In this document: positions 38,418 to 47,154 of the stretch, in pieces | Position numbering within the stretch: the stretch's first letter is position 1 | Layout: every line of letters starts with the position of its first letter | DNA from: Gammaproteobacteria bacterium HGW-Gammaproteobacteria-1 | Lineage (GTDB): Bacteria; Pseudomonadota; Gammaproteobacteria; Thiohalomonadales; Thiohalomonadaceae | Reading direction: 5' to 3' | Assembly (NCBI GenBank): GCA_002840095.1 | Contig: PGZL01000005.1 | Coordinates: 339,812-403,811, forward strand | Length of the DNA stretch: 64,000 nt | The notes under the pieces: generated by a model | Told to the model about the DNA's origin: nothing | The model's input: the letters and a program-made list of their open reading frames with translations, nothing else | Database searches by the model: none | Program-made: the position numbers and the translations under genes

Positions 38418-38675
38418 TCAGTACAGGGAGAAATGCTGCTGTTCGGGATTCCAGCTGAGGATGACGTGGGAGATGCCCTGACGGCCCAGTCGCCCCGCGT
38501 ACTCGGTCGCCTGGATCGCGTCATCCAGGGCAATGAAGGGCATGAGTGATTCATCGGCTTCGCGCAGCGCGACACAATAGCTTTTCTGCAGGAGATGGTG
38601 GCGGCACTTGCTGCAAAAGCGCTCGGTGGAATCGCTGCCACCATAGTTCGGGACGATACAGGCGGCGCAGTCCAT
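38418..38675 (-). CDS. Unknown small Cys-containing protein (85 aa)
   Basis: MDCAACIVPNYGGSDSTERF followed by CSKCRHH. The CAAC and CSKC pairs could bind zinc as a ribbon. The C-terminal half is FIALDDAIQATEYAGRLGRQGISHVILSWNPEQQHFSLY. ATG 38675 is preceded by aagga; longer starts (38690, 38723) are open. It is convergent with the 74-aa gene, eight bases apart. Confidence 0.65.
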   Translation of the reverse strand: MDCAACIVPNYGGSDSTERFCSKCRHHLLQKSYCVALREADESLMPFIALDDAIQATEYAGRLGRQGISHVILSWNPEQQHFSLY

Positions 38676-38878
38676 GATGTGTCCTTCCATGATTCGAACC
38701 CTGTCGAGTGTGTGCTGGATCACGTTAGCAAGCGCCGCAAGGCGTGTATGTAGGAAAAATCTGATTTTTCACAAACTGGGCACGCGCCTGAATAACATTT
38801 AAAATCAATGGGTTCTCAACAATCTTGAGCCGACGGGCAACAGCGGCCGGCGGGAATTTTTACTTATCAACTTCTCGC

Positions 38879-38902
38879 CAACGAAAACAAAATGCTTATA
38901 AT
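38879..38902 (+). promoter_or_regulatory. Possible promoter of the hyf-like operon
   Basis: A perfect TATAAT (38897-38902) sits in an AT-rich stretch (38750-38920) ahead of hyfB, with no clear -35. The leader of about 55 bases carries no evident structure. The rest of the 287-bp gap (38676-38962) shows no gene. Confidence 0.45.
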
Positions 38903-38962
38903 CACCACGCCTTTTCGTATTGTCCTTGTGAACCACACCAGCCTGCGGGAGCAGAGATAGAA

Positions 38963-40978
38963 GTGGCATTGCAGCTGATCGCATACGCAGTCGTAATGTC
39001 CCTGCTGTCGGCCCTGGTCGGGCTGGGCGCCAGCCGCTACCGTGCGCTCCTCAGGCTGGCCTGTTTTCCCCTCCTCGGCCTCTCCGGCCTGGCCGCCGCC
39101 GCCGGCGGCCTGCTGGTGCTCACCGGCACGGCGGTGGCGGCGCAGCTGCCCCTCGGCCTGCCCTGGCTACCGTGGTCGGTGCGCGCCGATGCCCTGTCCG
39201 GCTTCATCCTGCTGCTCATCGGCGTGGTGGTATTCGCGGTCGCCGTGTTCGGCCCCGGCTATGTGCGCGAATTCCAGCACGGCCGCCATTCCCTTGCCGC
39301 CCTGGGCGTGTTCACCGGCCTGTTCGTCGCCGGCATGCAGCTGGTGGTGATCGCCGACGACGCCTTCATGTTCATGGTGGCCTGGGAGCTGATGTCGCTG
39401 TCCAGCTATTTCCTGGTCGCCTTCCAGCACGAGAACGCCCCCAACCGCCGTGCCGCCTTCCTCTATCTGCTGATGGCCCACGTCGGCGGCCTGGCCATCC
39501 TGCTCGGCTACGGCGTGCTGGCCGCCTTCGGCGGCGGCTTCGGGTTCGACGTCCTGCGCGCAGCGGAACTGCCGCCGCTGTGGGCGGGCGTGGCCTTCGC
39601 CCTCGCCTTCTTCGGCTTCGGCATGAAGGCAGGCCTGGTGCCGTTGCATGCCTGGCTGCCCGAGGCCCATCCGGTGGCGCCGTCGCACATCTCGGCGCTC
39701 ATGTCCGGCGTGATGCTGAAGGTGGCGGTATACGGTTTCGTGCGTGTCACCTTCGACCTCATCGGCACCATACAGGTGAGCTGGGGCGTCATCGTGCTGC
39801 TGGTGGGCAGCGCCTCGGCCCTGCTGGGCGTGCTGTACGCCATGCAGCAAAGCGACATCAAGCGCCTGCTGGCCTATTCCTCCATCGAAAACATCGGCGT
39901 CATCTTCATGGCCCTGGGCCTGGCGATGATCTTCCTCGCCGCCGGCCAGCCGCTGCTGGGCAGCCTCGGCCTCATCGCCGCGCTGTATCACGCCCTCAAC
40001 CACGCCCTGTTCAAGAGCCTGCTGTTTCTCGGCGCCGGCGCCGTGATCCAGCAGACCCACCAGCACAGCCTGGAGCACATGGGTGGCCTGCTGAAACGCC
40101 TGCCCTATACCGGCACCTTCTTCCTCATCGGCTGCATCAGCATCGCCTCACTGCCGCCGTTCAACGGTTTCGTGTCCGAATGGCTCACCCTGCAGGCCGC
40201 CTTGCAGGGCGTGGTGCTGGAAAGCGGCGTGCTGCGCATCGTCATCCCGGTCGCCGCCGCCATGCTGGCCCTCACCGCCGCCCTCGGCGCCATGCTGTTC
40301 GTGCGCCTGTACGGCATCGCCTTCCTCGGCCAGCCGCGCACGCGCCAGTCACGCCAGGCCAGGCTCCCGTCCCGCGGCATGCGCGCCGCCCAGGCCCTGC
40401 TGGCGCTGCTGTGTCTGCTGCTCGGCGTTACGCCCGCCATCGTCATCGACGTCATGGGCGCCATTCCCCAGGCCCTGGGCGGACTGCCCGAACCGGGCAT
40501 CACCGGCCAGGGCTGGCTGTGGCTGACGCCGGTGGCGCCGGCCGTCGCCAGCTACAGTGCGCCGCTGGTGCTGCTCGGCCTGGGCCTGGCGTGGGGATTG
40601 TTCTACCTGCTGCTGCATGGACCCAGGCAAAAGCGCGTGCGCCGCATCCACGCCTGGGACTGCGGCTTCGGACCGTTGAGTCCGCGCATGCAGTACACCG
40701 CCGCCTCCTTCTCCATGCCCGTGCGCCGCATCTTCCAGCCGGTGTGGCTGCTGGACGAACGGGTGGAGCGCATCACCGACGCGCGCAGCCAGCGGCTCAC
40801 CGGATTGCGCCATCAGTTGCAGGTCGGCGATCGCAGCTGGGCGGTGCTGTACGAACCCATCGGCCGCTGGGTGCTGGCCGCGGCGCGACGTGTCGCCCGC
40901 CTGCAAAGCGGCAACATCCGCACCTATCTTTCCTATTCCTTTTTCACGCTGCTGTTTCTGCTATGGCTGATTACCTGA
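38963..40978 (+). CDS. hyfB: Hydrogenase-4 subunit B-like antiporter-type membrane subunit
   Basis: A 671-aa NuoL/M-like proton (or Na+) translocating subunit. Conserved charged residues within helices appear in FFGFGMKAGLVPLHAWLPEAHPVAPSHISALMSGVMLK and QQSDIKRLLAYSSIENIG, and the amphipathic region near the C-terminus matches HyfB. I chose GTG 38963 (MALQLIAYAVV), giving the HyfB length. It is first of a six-gene run hyfB-C-E-F-G-I; overlap of 16 bases with hyfC. Confidence 0.9.
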   Translation: MALQLIAYAVVMSLLSALVGLGASRYRALLRLACFPLLGLSGLAAAAGGLLVLTGTAVAAQLPLGLPWLPWSVRADALSGFILLLIGVVVFAVAVFGPGYVREFQHGRHSLAALGVFTGLFVAGMQLVVIADDAFMFMVAWELMSLSSYFLVAFQHENAPNRRAAFLYLLMAHVGGLAILLGYGVLAAFGGGFGFDVLRAAELPPLWAGVAFALAFFGFGMKAGLVPLHAWLPEAHPVAPSHISALMSGVMLKVAVYGFVRVTFDLIGTIQVSWGVIVLLVGSASALLGVLYAMQQSDIKRLLAYSSIENIGVIFMALGLAMIFLAAGQPLLGSLGLIAALYHALNHALFKSLLFLGAGAVIQQTHQHSLEHMGGLLKRLPYTGTFFLIGCISIASLPPFNGFVSEWLTLQAALQGVVLESGVLRIVIPVAAAMLALTAALGAMLFVRLYGIAFLGQPRTRQSRQARLPSRGMRAAQALLALLCLLLGVTPAIVIDVMGAIPQALGGLPEPGITGQGWLWLTPVAPAVASYSAPLVLLGLGLAWGLFYLLLHGPRQKRVRRIHAWDCGFGPLSPRMQYTAASFSMPVRRIFQPVWLLDERVERITDARSQRLTGLRHQLQVGDRSWAVLYEPIGRWVLAAARRVARLQSGNIRTYLSYSFFTLLFLLWLIT

Positions 40979-41928
40979 ACCTGCAAGGCTGGCTGCTGGC
41001 GCTGTTGCAGACGGCGCTGTTCGTCACCGCGGCGCCGCTGCTGGTGGGCTGGCTGCGCCTGCTCAAGGCACGCCTGCAGAACCGGCGCGCCCCGGCGCTG
41101 ACCCAGCCCTACCGCGATCTCAGCAAGCTGTTCCGCAAGGAAGTGATCGTCGCCGACACCGCCTCGCCGCTGTTTCGCGCCGCGCCCTATATCGTGTTCT
41201 CCGCCACCGTGGTCACCGCCGCGGTGATCCCGCTGATCGCGGTGCACCTGCCCACCGCCGCCATTGCCGACGTCATCGTGCTGGTCGGCTTCCTGGCCTT
41301 GGCCCGTTTCTTCCTCGCCCTCGCCGGCCTGGACGTGGGCACCGCCTTCGGCGGCATGGGCTCGTCACGGGAAATGACCATCGCGTCGCTGGGCGAGCCC
41401 GCCATGCTGATGGCCATCTTCACCCTCACCATGACGGCGCAAAGCACCAACCTGTCCCATGCCATCGACTTTCTGCTGGCCCAGGGGCTGGTACTGCGCC
41501 CCTCCTTCATGTTCGCCCTGCTGGCCCTGCTGCTGGTGGCGGTGGCGGAAACCGGCCGCATCCCGGTGGACAATCCCACCACCCACCTGGAACTGACCAT
41601 GGTGCACGAGGCGATGATCCTCGAATACAGCGGCCGCCACCTGGCGCTGATGGAGTGGGCGGCGCAGCTCAAGCTGATGATCTACGGCGTGCTCATCGCC
41701 AATATCTTCTTCCCCTGGGGCATCGCAGCGGAGCTGACGCCGACGGCGCTGCTGCTGGGCCTCGCGGTCATCGTGCTCAAGCTGATGCTGCTGTGCGCGG
41801 TGCTGGCCGTGGCGGAAACCGCGCTGGCCAAGATGCGCCTGTTCCGCGTGCCGGGCTTTCTCAACCTCGCCTTCCTGTTCGCCCTGCTCGGCATGCTGAG
41901 CCATGTGATCCTGGAGGTGGGGGCATGA
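40963..41928 (+). CDS. hyfC: Hydrogenase-4 subunit C / NuoH-like membrane subunit
   Basis: A 321-aa homologue of complex I NuoH and HycD/HyfC, the membrane anchor touching the quinone/NiFe-site module. The cytoplasmic-loop motifs GGMGSSREMTIASLGEPAML, AETGRIPVDNPTTHLELTMVHEAMILEYSG and PYRDLSKLFRKE are present. The stop (TGA within ATGA) is immediately followed by a repeat insertion that separates it from hyfE. Confidence 0.92.
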   Translation: MADYLNLQGWLLALLQTALFVTAAPLLVGWLRLLKARLQNRRAPALTQPYRDLSKLFRKEVIVADTASPLFRAAPYIVFSATVVTAAVIPLIAVHLPTAAIADVIVLVGFLALARFFLALAGLDVGTAFGGMGSSREMTIASLGEPAMLMAIFTLTMTAQSTNLSHAIDFLLAQGLVLRPSFMFALLALLLVAVAETGRIPVDNPTTHLELTMVHEAMILEYSGRHLALMEWAAQLKLMIYGVLIANIFFPWGIAAELTPTALLLGLAVIVLKLMLLCAVLAVAETALAKMRLFRVPGFLNLAFLFALLGMLSHVILEVGA

Positions 41929-42184
41929 ACCGAAATGCGGTTATGTCTCTCGCCAAGACGCCAAGCACGCAAAGAATTGCGATGAATGACCGTGGTACTC
42001 AGTTGTCCCCTACGGACGCCTGCGAAAAACTTGGTAGTGCGGTTCTTTCTTGGCGTCTTGGCGTCTTGGCGAGAGAAACAGGGTTACCTGCAACCGTAGG
42101 GTGCGCACTGCGCACCGTGGCGTACCCCGGCGCTGAACGGTGCGCGGTGCGCACCCTGCATGGACTGGAGGTGGGGGCATGAAC
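41911..42184. repeat. Composite A/C repeat insertion with 20-bp flanking direct repeats
   Basis: ctggaggtgggggcatgaac occurs at 41911-41930 and 42165-42184. Between the copies are a perfect 20-bp inverted repeat (tctctcgccaagacgccaag at 41946-41965, complement at 42057-42076) and a family C pair (42099-42117 with 42138-42156, one mismatch). The flanking repeat carries the hyfC stop at one end and the hyfE start at the other. Confidence 0.95.
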
Positions 42185-42892
42185 TTCGCCCAGTTCACCC
42201 TGCAGGAACAGGGCGTGGTGATCCTCGCCGCGCTGGTGCTGTTCGCCTCCTTCTCGCTGCTGGCGCAGACACGCATCATCGCCTCCATCCACGCCTTCGC
42301 CTGGCAGGGTGCGCTGGTGGCCGCGGCCACTGCGCTGGTGGCCTTCGTCGCCGGCCAGCCGCACCTGTATCTGTCGGCGCTGATCACCCTGGCGCTCAAG
42401 GCCATGCTGATTCCGTGGATCCTGCACCGCATCGTGGTGAAGCTGGCGATCACCCGCGAGGTGGAAACCGTGGTCAATCCGGCGCTGGTGCTGCTCGCCG
42501 CCGCCGCGCTGGTGGCCTTCAGCTATTACGTCGCGCTGCCGGTGGAAAAGCTGTCCACCCTGGCCACGCGCAACACCATCGCCATCAGCATGGCGGTGGT
42601 GCTGCTGGGCATGCTGATCATGGTGACGCGGCGCCAGGCCATCACCCAGGTGGTGGGCTTCATGTCCATGGAGAACGGCCTGTTCTTCGCCGCCGTGGTG
42701 TCCACCCACGGCATGCCCATGGTGGTGGAACTGGGCGTCGCCTTCGACCTGCTGGTGGCGACGGTGATCTTCGGCGTGTTCTTCTTCCAGATCCGCCAGA
42801 GCATCGAATCACTGGACGTGGATCGTCTCAGCCGTCTGGCCGAGAGCACGGAACTGGATGAGGCCGTGGAGCCGGAGGAGCCGCGCGAATGA
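42179..42892 (+). CDS. hyfE: Hydrogenase-4 subunit E-like membrane protein
   Basis: A 237-aa protein with about seven membrane helices, resembling HyfE, in which NuoK-like features (helices with conserved Glu) are known. LALKAMLIPWILHRIVVKLAIT and MSMENGLFFAAVV match HyfE. ATG 42179 lies inside the duplicated 20-bp sequence. It overlaps hyfF by four bases (ATGA). Confidence 0.9.
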   Translation: MNFAQFTLQEQGVVILAALVLFASFSLLAQTRIIASIHAFAWQGALVAAATALVAFVAGQPHLYLSALITLALKAMLIPWILHRIVVKLAITREVETVVNPALVLLAAAALVAFSYYVALPVEKLSTLATRNTIAISMAVVLLGMLIMVTRRQAITQVVGFMSMENGLFFAAVVSTHGMPMVVELGVAFDLLVATVIFGVFFFQIRQSIESLDVDRLSRLAESTELDEAVEPEEPRE

Positions 42893-44370
42893 ACGCCCTG
42901 TTTGCGACCCTGCTCGTTCCCCTGCTTGGTTCAATGTTGATGGCCGTCGTGCCGCGCTGCCGCATCGCCGGCTGGCTCAACGTGGCCTTTGCCGCCACCA
43001 CCACCGTCACCTCCGTCATCCTGGCGCTGGAGGTACTGCGCAGCGGCCCCATGCTCTCCGCCGGCAAGTTCTTCTACATCGATGCCTTCAACGTCTACCT
43101 GGTGGTGCTCACCGCCTTCGTCGCCACCACCACCGCCATTTTCTCGCGCCCATACATGGACTACGAACTGGGCCGCGGCCGCCTCAACAGCCGCCGCATG
43201 CGCCTGTACCACGCCATGTACCAGGGCTTTCTGTTCACCATGCTGCTGGCCCTGTCCACCAACAACCTGGGCATCCTGTGGGTGGCGCTGGAGGGCGCGA
43301 CCCTGGCCACGGTGCTGCTGGTGTCGCTGTACCGCACGCCGGAATCGGTGGAAGCGGCGTGGAAATATTTCATCCTCTGCGGCGTCGGCATCGCCCAGGC
43401 GCTGTTCGGCACGGTGCTGCTGTACTTTGCCGCCGCCTCGGTACTGACCGTGCCCGAGGACGGCCTGCTGTGGACCACGCTGCACGGCATCGCCGGCCAG
43501 CTCGATCCCACGGTGATGAGCATTGCCTTCGTCTTCCTGCTGGTAGGCTACGGCACCAAGGTGGGCCTGGTGCCGCTGCACAACTGGCTGCCCGACGCCC
43601 ACTCGGAAGGCCCGACGCCCATGTCGGCGGTGCTCTCCGGCCTGCTGCTCAACGTCGCGCTGTATGCCGTGGTGCGCACCAAGATGCTGGTGGACGGCGC
43701 CCTGCACGGGGTATCCAACATGCCGCAGCTGGCCGGCTATCTGATGATGGCCTTCGGCCTGCTGTCCTTCCTGGTGGCCGGCCTGTTCCTGCACCGTCAG
43801 CGCGACATCAAGCGCATGTTCAGCTACTCGTCCATCGAACACATGGGGTTGATGACTTTCGCCTTCGGCCTGGGCGGCCCGCTCGCCACCTTCGCCGCCC
43901 TGCTGCACATGACGCTGCATTCGCTGGTGAAATCCGCCATCTTCGTCACCGTGGGTCACGCCACCCACATTGCCGGCACCCAGGCCATCGACAAGATCCG
44001 CGGACTGATCCGCACCCAGCCGGCGGTGGGCTGGGGCCTGCTGCTGGGTACCGCCGCCATCGCCGGCTTCCCGCCCTTCGGCCTGTTCGTCAGCGAGTTC
44101 CTGCTGCTCGTCGCCACCATGGAAAGCTGGCCCTGGCTCACCGTGGCCCTGCTGTCGGGCCTGGCCATCGCCTTCGCCGGCCTGTTCCGCAACATCCATC
44201 CCATGGTCTACGGCAACCAGCCGGAAGGACAGCTGCCGGTGCAGGCCAACATGCTGCCGGTGTACCTGCACCTGCTGCTGGCGCTGTGGTTCGGCCTCGC
44301 CATTCCCGCCGTGCTGGCGCACTGGTTCGATCAGGCGACGCAGCTGATCGCCGGCAAGGGGGTGTTATGA
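42889..44370 (+). CDS. hyfF: Hydrogenase-4 subunit F-like antiporter-type membrane subunit
   Basis: A 493-aa NuoM/N-like subunit. Conserved motifs are YGTKVGLVPLHNWLPDAHSEGPTPMSAVLSG and RQRDIKRMFSYSSIEHMGLM. It is the second ion-translocating type subunit of the operon. A family B repeat lies between it and hyfG. Confidence 0.92.
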   Translation: MNALFATLLVPLLGSMLMAVVPRCRIAGWLNVAFAATTTVTSVILALEVLRSGPMLSAGKFFYIDAFNVYLVVLTAFVATTTAIFSRPYMDYELGRGRLNSRRMRLYHAMYQGFLFTMLLALSTNNLGILWVALEGATLATVLLVSLYRTPESVEAAWKYFILCGVGIAQALFGTVLLYFAAASVLTVPEDGLLWTTLHGIAGQLDPTVMSIAFVFLLVGYGTKVGLVPLHNWLPDAHSEGPTPMSAVLSGLLLNVALYAVVRTKMLVDGALHGVSNMPQLAGYLMMAFGLLSFLVAGLFLHRQRDIKRMFSYSSIEHMGLMTFAFGLGGPLATFAALLHMTLHSLVKSAIFVTVGHATHIAGTQAIDKIRGLIRTQPAVGWGLLLGTAAIAGFPPFGLFVSEFLLLVATMESWPWLTVALLSGLAIAFAGLFRNIHPMVYGNQPEGQLPVQANMLPVYLHLLLALWFGLAIPAVLAHWFDQATQLIAGKGVL

Positions 44371-44381
44371 ACAGGTACATT

Positions 44382-44453
44382 GTAGGAGCGGATCGCATCC
44401 GCGATACAGCGTCGGGCGGAGGCACGCCGGTCGCGAATACGATTCGCTCCTAC
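44382..44453. repeat. Family B inverted repeat between hyfF and hyfG
   Basis: gtaggagcggatcgcatccg (44382-) and cgaatacgattcgctcctac (to 44453). It fills the 94-bp gap inside the operon. Confidence 0.9.
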
Positions 44454-44464
44454 AGGTGTAGACC

Positions 44465-46048
44465 ATGAGCCATTTCGACTGGCTGTCCGAACTCCTCGCC
44501 CGCTATCAGGACGAACACATCCTGGTGCGGCGCGGCTCGGCCACTGCGCTGGCGCCGGCCCACCTGCTGGAGCTGGACCCGGAGGACTGGGGCCGCGCGG
44601 CCCAGGTGGCGGCCGGCTACGCCTGCCGCTGGGCCGGCGTGTGGGCGGAGCCGCGCAACGAGGATTTCGTGATCACCGCAGCGCTGGCGCGCGAGGGCGA
44701 TCACCTGCTGCTGCGCACCCGTGTGCCGCTCAGTGCACCGCTGCTGCCCTCGCACACCCCCTACTTCCCCGGCGCCGATCGCATGGAGCGTCACGCGCAG
44801 GACATGTGCGGCCTGGTGTTCAGCGACCATCCCGATCCGCGCCGCTGGAGCCGTCACAACCGCTGGGCGCCGGACAGCTACCCGCTGCGCAAGGACTTCG
44901 CCGTGGACAGCGCGCCTCTGCCCGCCGAGCCGGAAACGGATTACGCCTATATCCAGACCCAGGGCGCCGGTGCCTATGAAATCCCGGTGGGCCCGGTGCA
45001 CGCCGGCATCATCGAGCCGGGCCACTTCCGCTTTCAGGCCGTGGGCGAGACGGTGCTCAACCTGGAGCAGCGGCTGGGCTATGTGCACAAGGGCATCGAG
45101 AAGATCGCCGAGGGACGCGACGCGGCGGGACTGGCGAAGCTCGCCGGCCGCATCTCCGGCGACAGCACGGTGCATCACGCCTGGGCCGCCTGCATGGCCA
45201 TGGAGCGTGCGGCACGGCTCACGCCGCCGCCGCGGGCGCAGGCCCTGCGCGCCGTGCTGGCGGAGCGCGAACGCATCGCCAACCATCTGGGCGACATCGG
45301 CGCCATTTGCAACGACGTCGCCTTCGCCTTCGCCTTCCAGCAGTTCGGCCGTTTGCGCGAGCTGTGGCTGCGCGACAACGCCGCCTGCAGCGGCCACCGC
45401 CTGCTGATGGACTGCGTCATTCCCGGCGGCGTCGCCGCCGACCCCACGCCGGAACAGATCGCCCGCCTGCGCGGCGCCGTCGATCCCCTGCGCCGCGAAC
45501 TGGCAGAGCTGTACCCGATCCTCGACGATCACCCTTCACTGGAAGACCGCCTCGCGACCACCGGCATCCTGGCCCCGGAGATCGCGCAGCGGCTGGGCAC
45601 CGTGGGCTACGTGGGCAAGGCCAGCGGCCAGGACATCGACCTGCGTCGCGATCATCCCTATGCCCCCTATGACAGGCTGCACGTCACGTCGCCGCTGTTC
45701 ACCACCGGCGACGTGGAGGCGCGGCTCAAGGTGCGCGTGCAGGAGATCCTCGACGCGCTCGATCTGCTGGTCACCCTGCTGGACACCCTGCCCGGCGGTC
45801 CGGTGAATGTTCCCTGGCAGGCGCCCGCCGGCGGCGGCGAAGGCCTGGGGCTGGTGGAGGGCTGGCGCGGCGAGATCCTGAGCTACGTGCGTTTCGGCGG
45901 CGACGGCCGCGTCACCCGCTTCTTCCCGCGCGATCCCAGCTGGTTCAGCTGGCCGGCGCTGGAACAGCTCATCCACGGCAACATCGTCCCCGACTTCCCG
46001 GTGTGCAACAAATCGGTGAACGGCTCCTACTCGGGACACGACCTGTGA
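44465..46048 (+). CDS. hyfG: Hydrogenase large subunit-like protein lacking the NiFe ligands
   Basis: A 527-aa fusion of a NuoC-like (1 to ~160) and a NuoD/HycE-like domain. The fold motifs are kept (GHFRFQAVGETVLNLEQRLGYVHKGIEK, RERIANHLGDIG). In place of the first CxxC of NiFe enzymes it has AGRISGDSTVHH (Ser231-x-x-Ser234), and the C-terminal motif reads PVCNKSVNG (Cys514-x-x-Ser517). It cannot bind a normal nickel-iron centre with four cysteines. This matches the energy-converting hydrogenase-related (Ehr) group. A quinone or other small-molecule site may replace it. Confidence 0.93.
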   Translation: MSHFDWLSELLARYQDEHILVRRGSATALAPAHLLELDPEDWGRAAQVAAGYACRWAGVWAEPRNEDFVITAALAREGDHLLLRTRVPLSAPLLPSHTPYFPGADRMERHAQDMCGLVFSDHPDPRRWSRHNRWAPDSYPLRKDFAVDSAPLPAEPETDYAYIQTQGAGAYEIPVGPVHAGIIEPGHFRFQAVGETVLNLEQRLGYVHKGIEKIAEGRDAAGLAKLAGRISGDSTVHHAWAACMAMERAARLTPPPRAQALRAVLAERERIANHLGDIGAICNDVAFAFAFQQFGRLRELWLRDNAACSGHRLLMDCVIPGGVAADPTPEQIARLRGAVDPLRRELAELYPILDDHPSLEDRLATTGILAPEIAQRLGTVGYVGKASGQDIDLRRDHPYAPYDRLHVTSPLFTTGDVEARLKVRVQEILDALDLLVTLLDTLPGGPVNVPWQAPAGGGEGLGLVEGWRGEILSYVRFGGDGRVTRFFPRDPSWFSWPALEQLIHGNIVPDFPVCNKSVNGSYSGHDL

Positions 46049-46054
46049 ATCAGA

Positions 46055-46215
46055 TTTCACCGCAAAGGCGCAAAGGACGCCATGAACTTCAAAACCTCAA
46101 CGCAGAGACGCAGAGACGCAGAGGAAAGACATTTGTTGTTTCTGCGTCCTCTGCGCCTCTGTGCCTCTGTGCCTCTGCGTTGGATTTTCTGTGTTCAATT
46201 CCTTCGCGGTGAACG
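46055..46215. repeat. Nested family A repeat between hyfG and hyfI
   Basis: Outer ttcaccgc / gcggtgaa (46057-46064 and 46206-46213) enclose an inner pair, caacgcagagacgcagag and ctctgtgcctctgcgttg. Two repeat layers are seen; no gene is inside. Confidence 0.85.
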
Positions 46216-46231
46216 GTTTGGGAGCATCACG

Positions 46232-46741
46232 ATGCTGCGCATACTGAACAAGATATGGAAGACCGGCCTCATCACCGAGGATCTGCCCGCCGGCGCGGAC
46301 CCGGTGCTGGAGCAGGTGGGCGCGCAGCTGCGTGAGGGCATCGCGCGGCAGTTCCAGGGCAGCCTAGCCATCCGTCAGGTGGATGCCGGTTCCTGCAACG
46401 GCTGCGAACTGGAGATACACGCCCTCAACAACGGCTATTACGACATCGAACGCTTCGGCGTGCATTTCGTCGCCTCGCCGCGCCACGCCGATCTGCTGCT
46501 GGTCACCGGGCCGGTGTCGGTGCACATGGAAAGCGCGCTGCGGCGCACCTGGGAGGCCACGCCGGAACCCAGGCTGGTGGTCGCGGCGGGAGACTGTGCC
46601 GCCTGCGGCGGCGAATTCGGCTGCTCCTATGCCAGCCGCGGCGCGGTCAGCAACGTGCTCCCCGTCGACGCAGTGATCCCCGGTTGCCCGCCCTCGCCGC
46701 TGAAGCTGATGCAGGGCATCCTCCAGATACTGGAAACCTGA
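46232..46741 (+). CDS. hyfI: Hydrogenase small subunit-like / NuoB-like Fe-S protein
   Basis: A 169-aa homologue of NuoB and HyfI/HycG. Four cysteines fit the N2 4Fe-4S cluster: Cys55 and Cys58 (SCNGCE), Cys122 (GDCAACGG) and Cys152 (IPGCPPSP). Thus the cluster next to the large subunit is kept although the NiFe ligands are lost. ATG 46232 follows gggagcatcac. No HyfA/HyfH ferredoxin-like subunit follows. Confidence 0.93.
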   Translation: MLRILNKIWKTGLITEDLPAGADPVLEQVGAQLREGIARQFQGSLAIRQVDAGSCNGCELEIHALNNGYYDIERFGVHFVASPRHADLLLVTGPVSVHMESALRRTWEATPEPRLVVAAGDCAACGGEFGCSYASRGAVSNVLPVDAVIPGCPPSPLKLMQGILQILET

Positions 46742-46909
46742 TACACGGATGGCGGGAGATTTTTCGTTTTGAAACGGGACCTTGCGTCCCTGTGTTAAGG
46801 CGGTTTATCCGCTTTCTATCCCGAAATAGCCACGCCCGGGGTTCGGCATATGGCTGCCGGCTGATCTAACCTTGGGTTCGTTCGCAGCCAGCGACGGGGA
46901 GACTAGCCC

Positions 46910-47119
46910 ATGATTCCTGTGATTTACCCGGTACCGGACGCCTTGCTGCAGGACGTCTCCGAAGAAAACCTGCTCAGCGACATTCTCTATTACAAATCGA
47001 TGCTGGCCGAGGCCGCGCGCAACAACACCGACTCCATGCGCCATCTCAGCCCCGGCGCGCTGCGCCGGCAGCTGCAGGAATGCGAGCAGCGCCTGCGCCG
47101 CATGCGCGGCAAACACTAG
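46910..47119 (+). CDS. Unknown small protein (69 aa)
   Basis: MIPVIYPVPDALLQDVSEEN, then a helical, charged C-terminus (GALRRQLQECEQRLRRMRGKH) that could form a coiled coil. A strong ribosome site (ggggag) precedes it. It is 168 bp after hyfI and may have its own promoter. No family is recognised. Confidence 0.65.
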   Translation: MIPVIYPVPDALLQDVSEENLLSDILYYKSMLAEAARNNTDSMRHLSPGALRRQLQECEQRLRRMRGKH

Positions 47120-47154
47120 AAGCCCAACTCAAAATTCGAAGAACCAACGAGAGG

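Noticed and set aside
39172..41928. A very long frame (918 residues) over hyfB and hyfC
   Set aside because: Its first part is an Arg/Pro-rich out-of-frame reading of hyfB; only the end, from 40963, is the real hyfC.
44465..46048. Functional NiFe hydrogenase large subunit
   Set aside because: The ligand cysteines at both motif positions are missing or incomplete, and no maturation genes are nearby.
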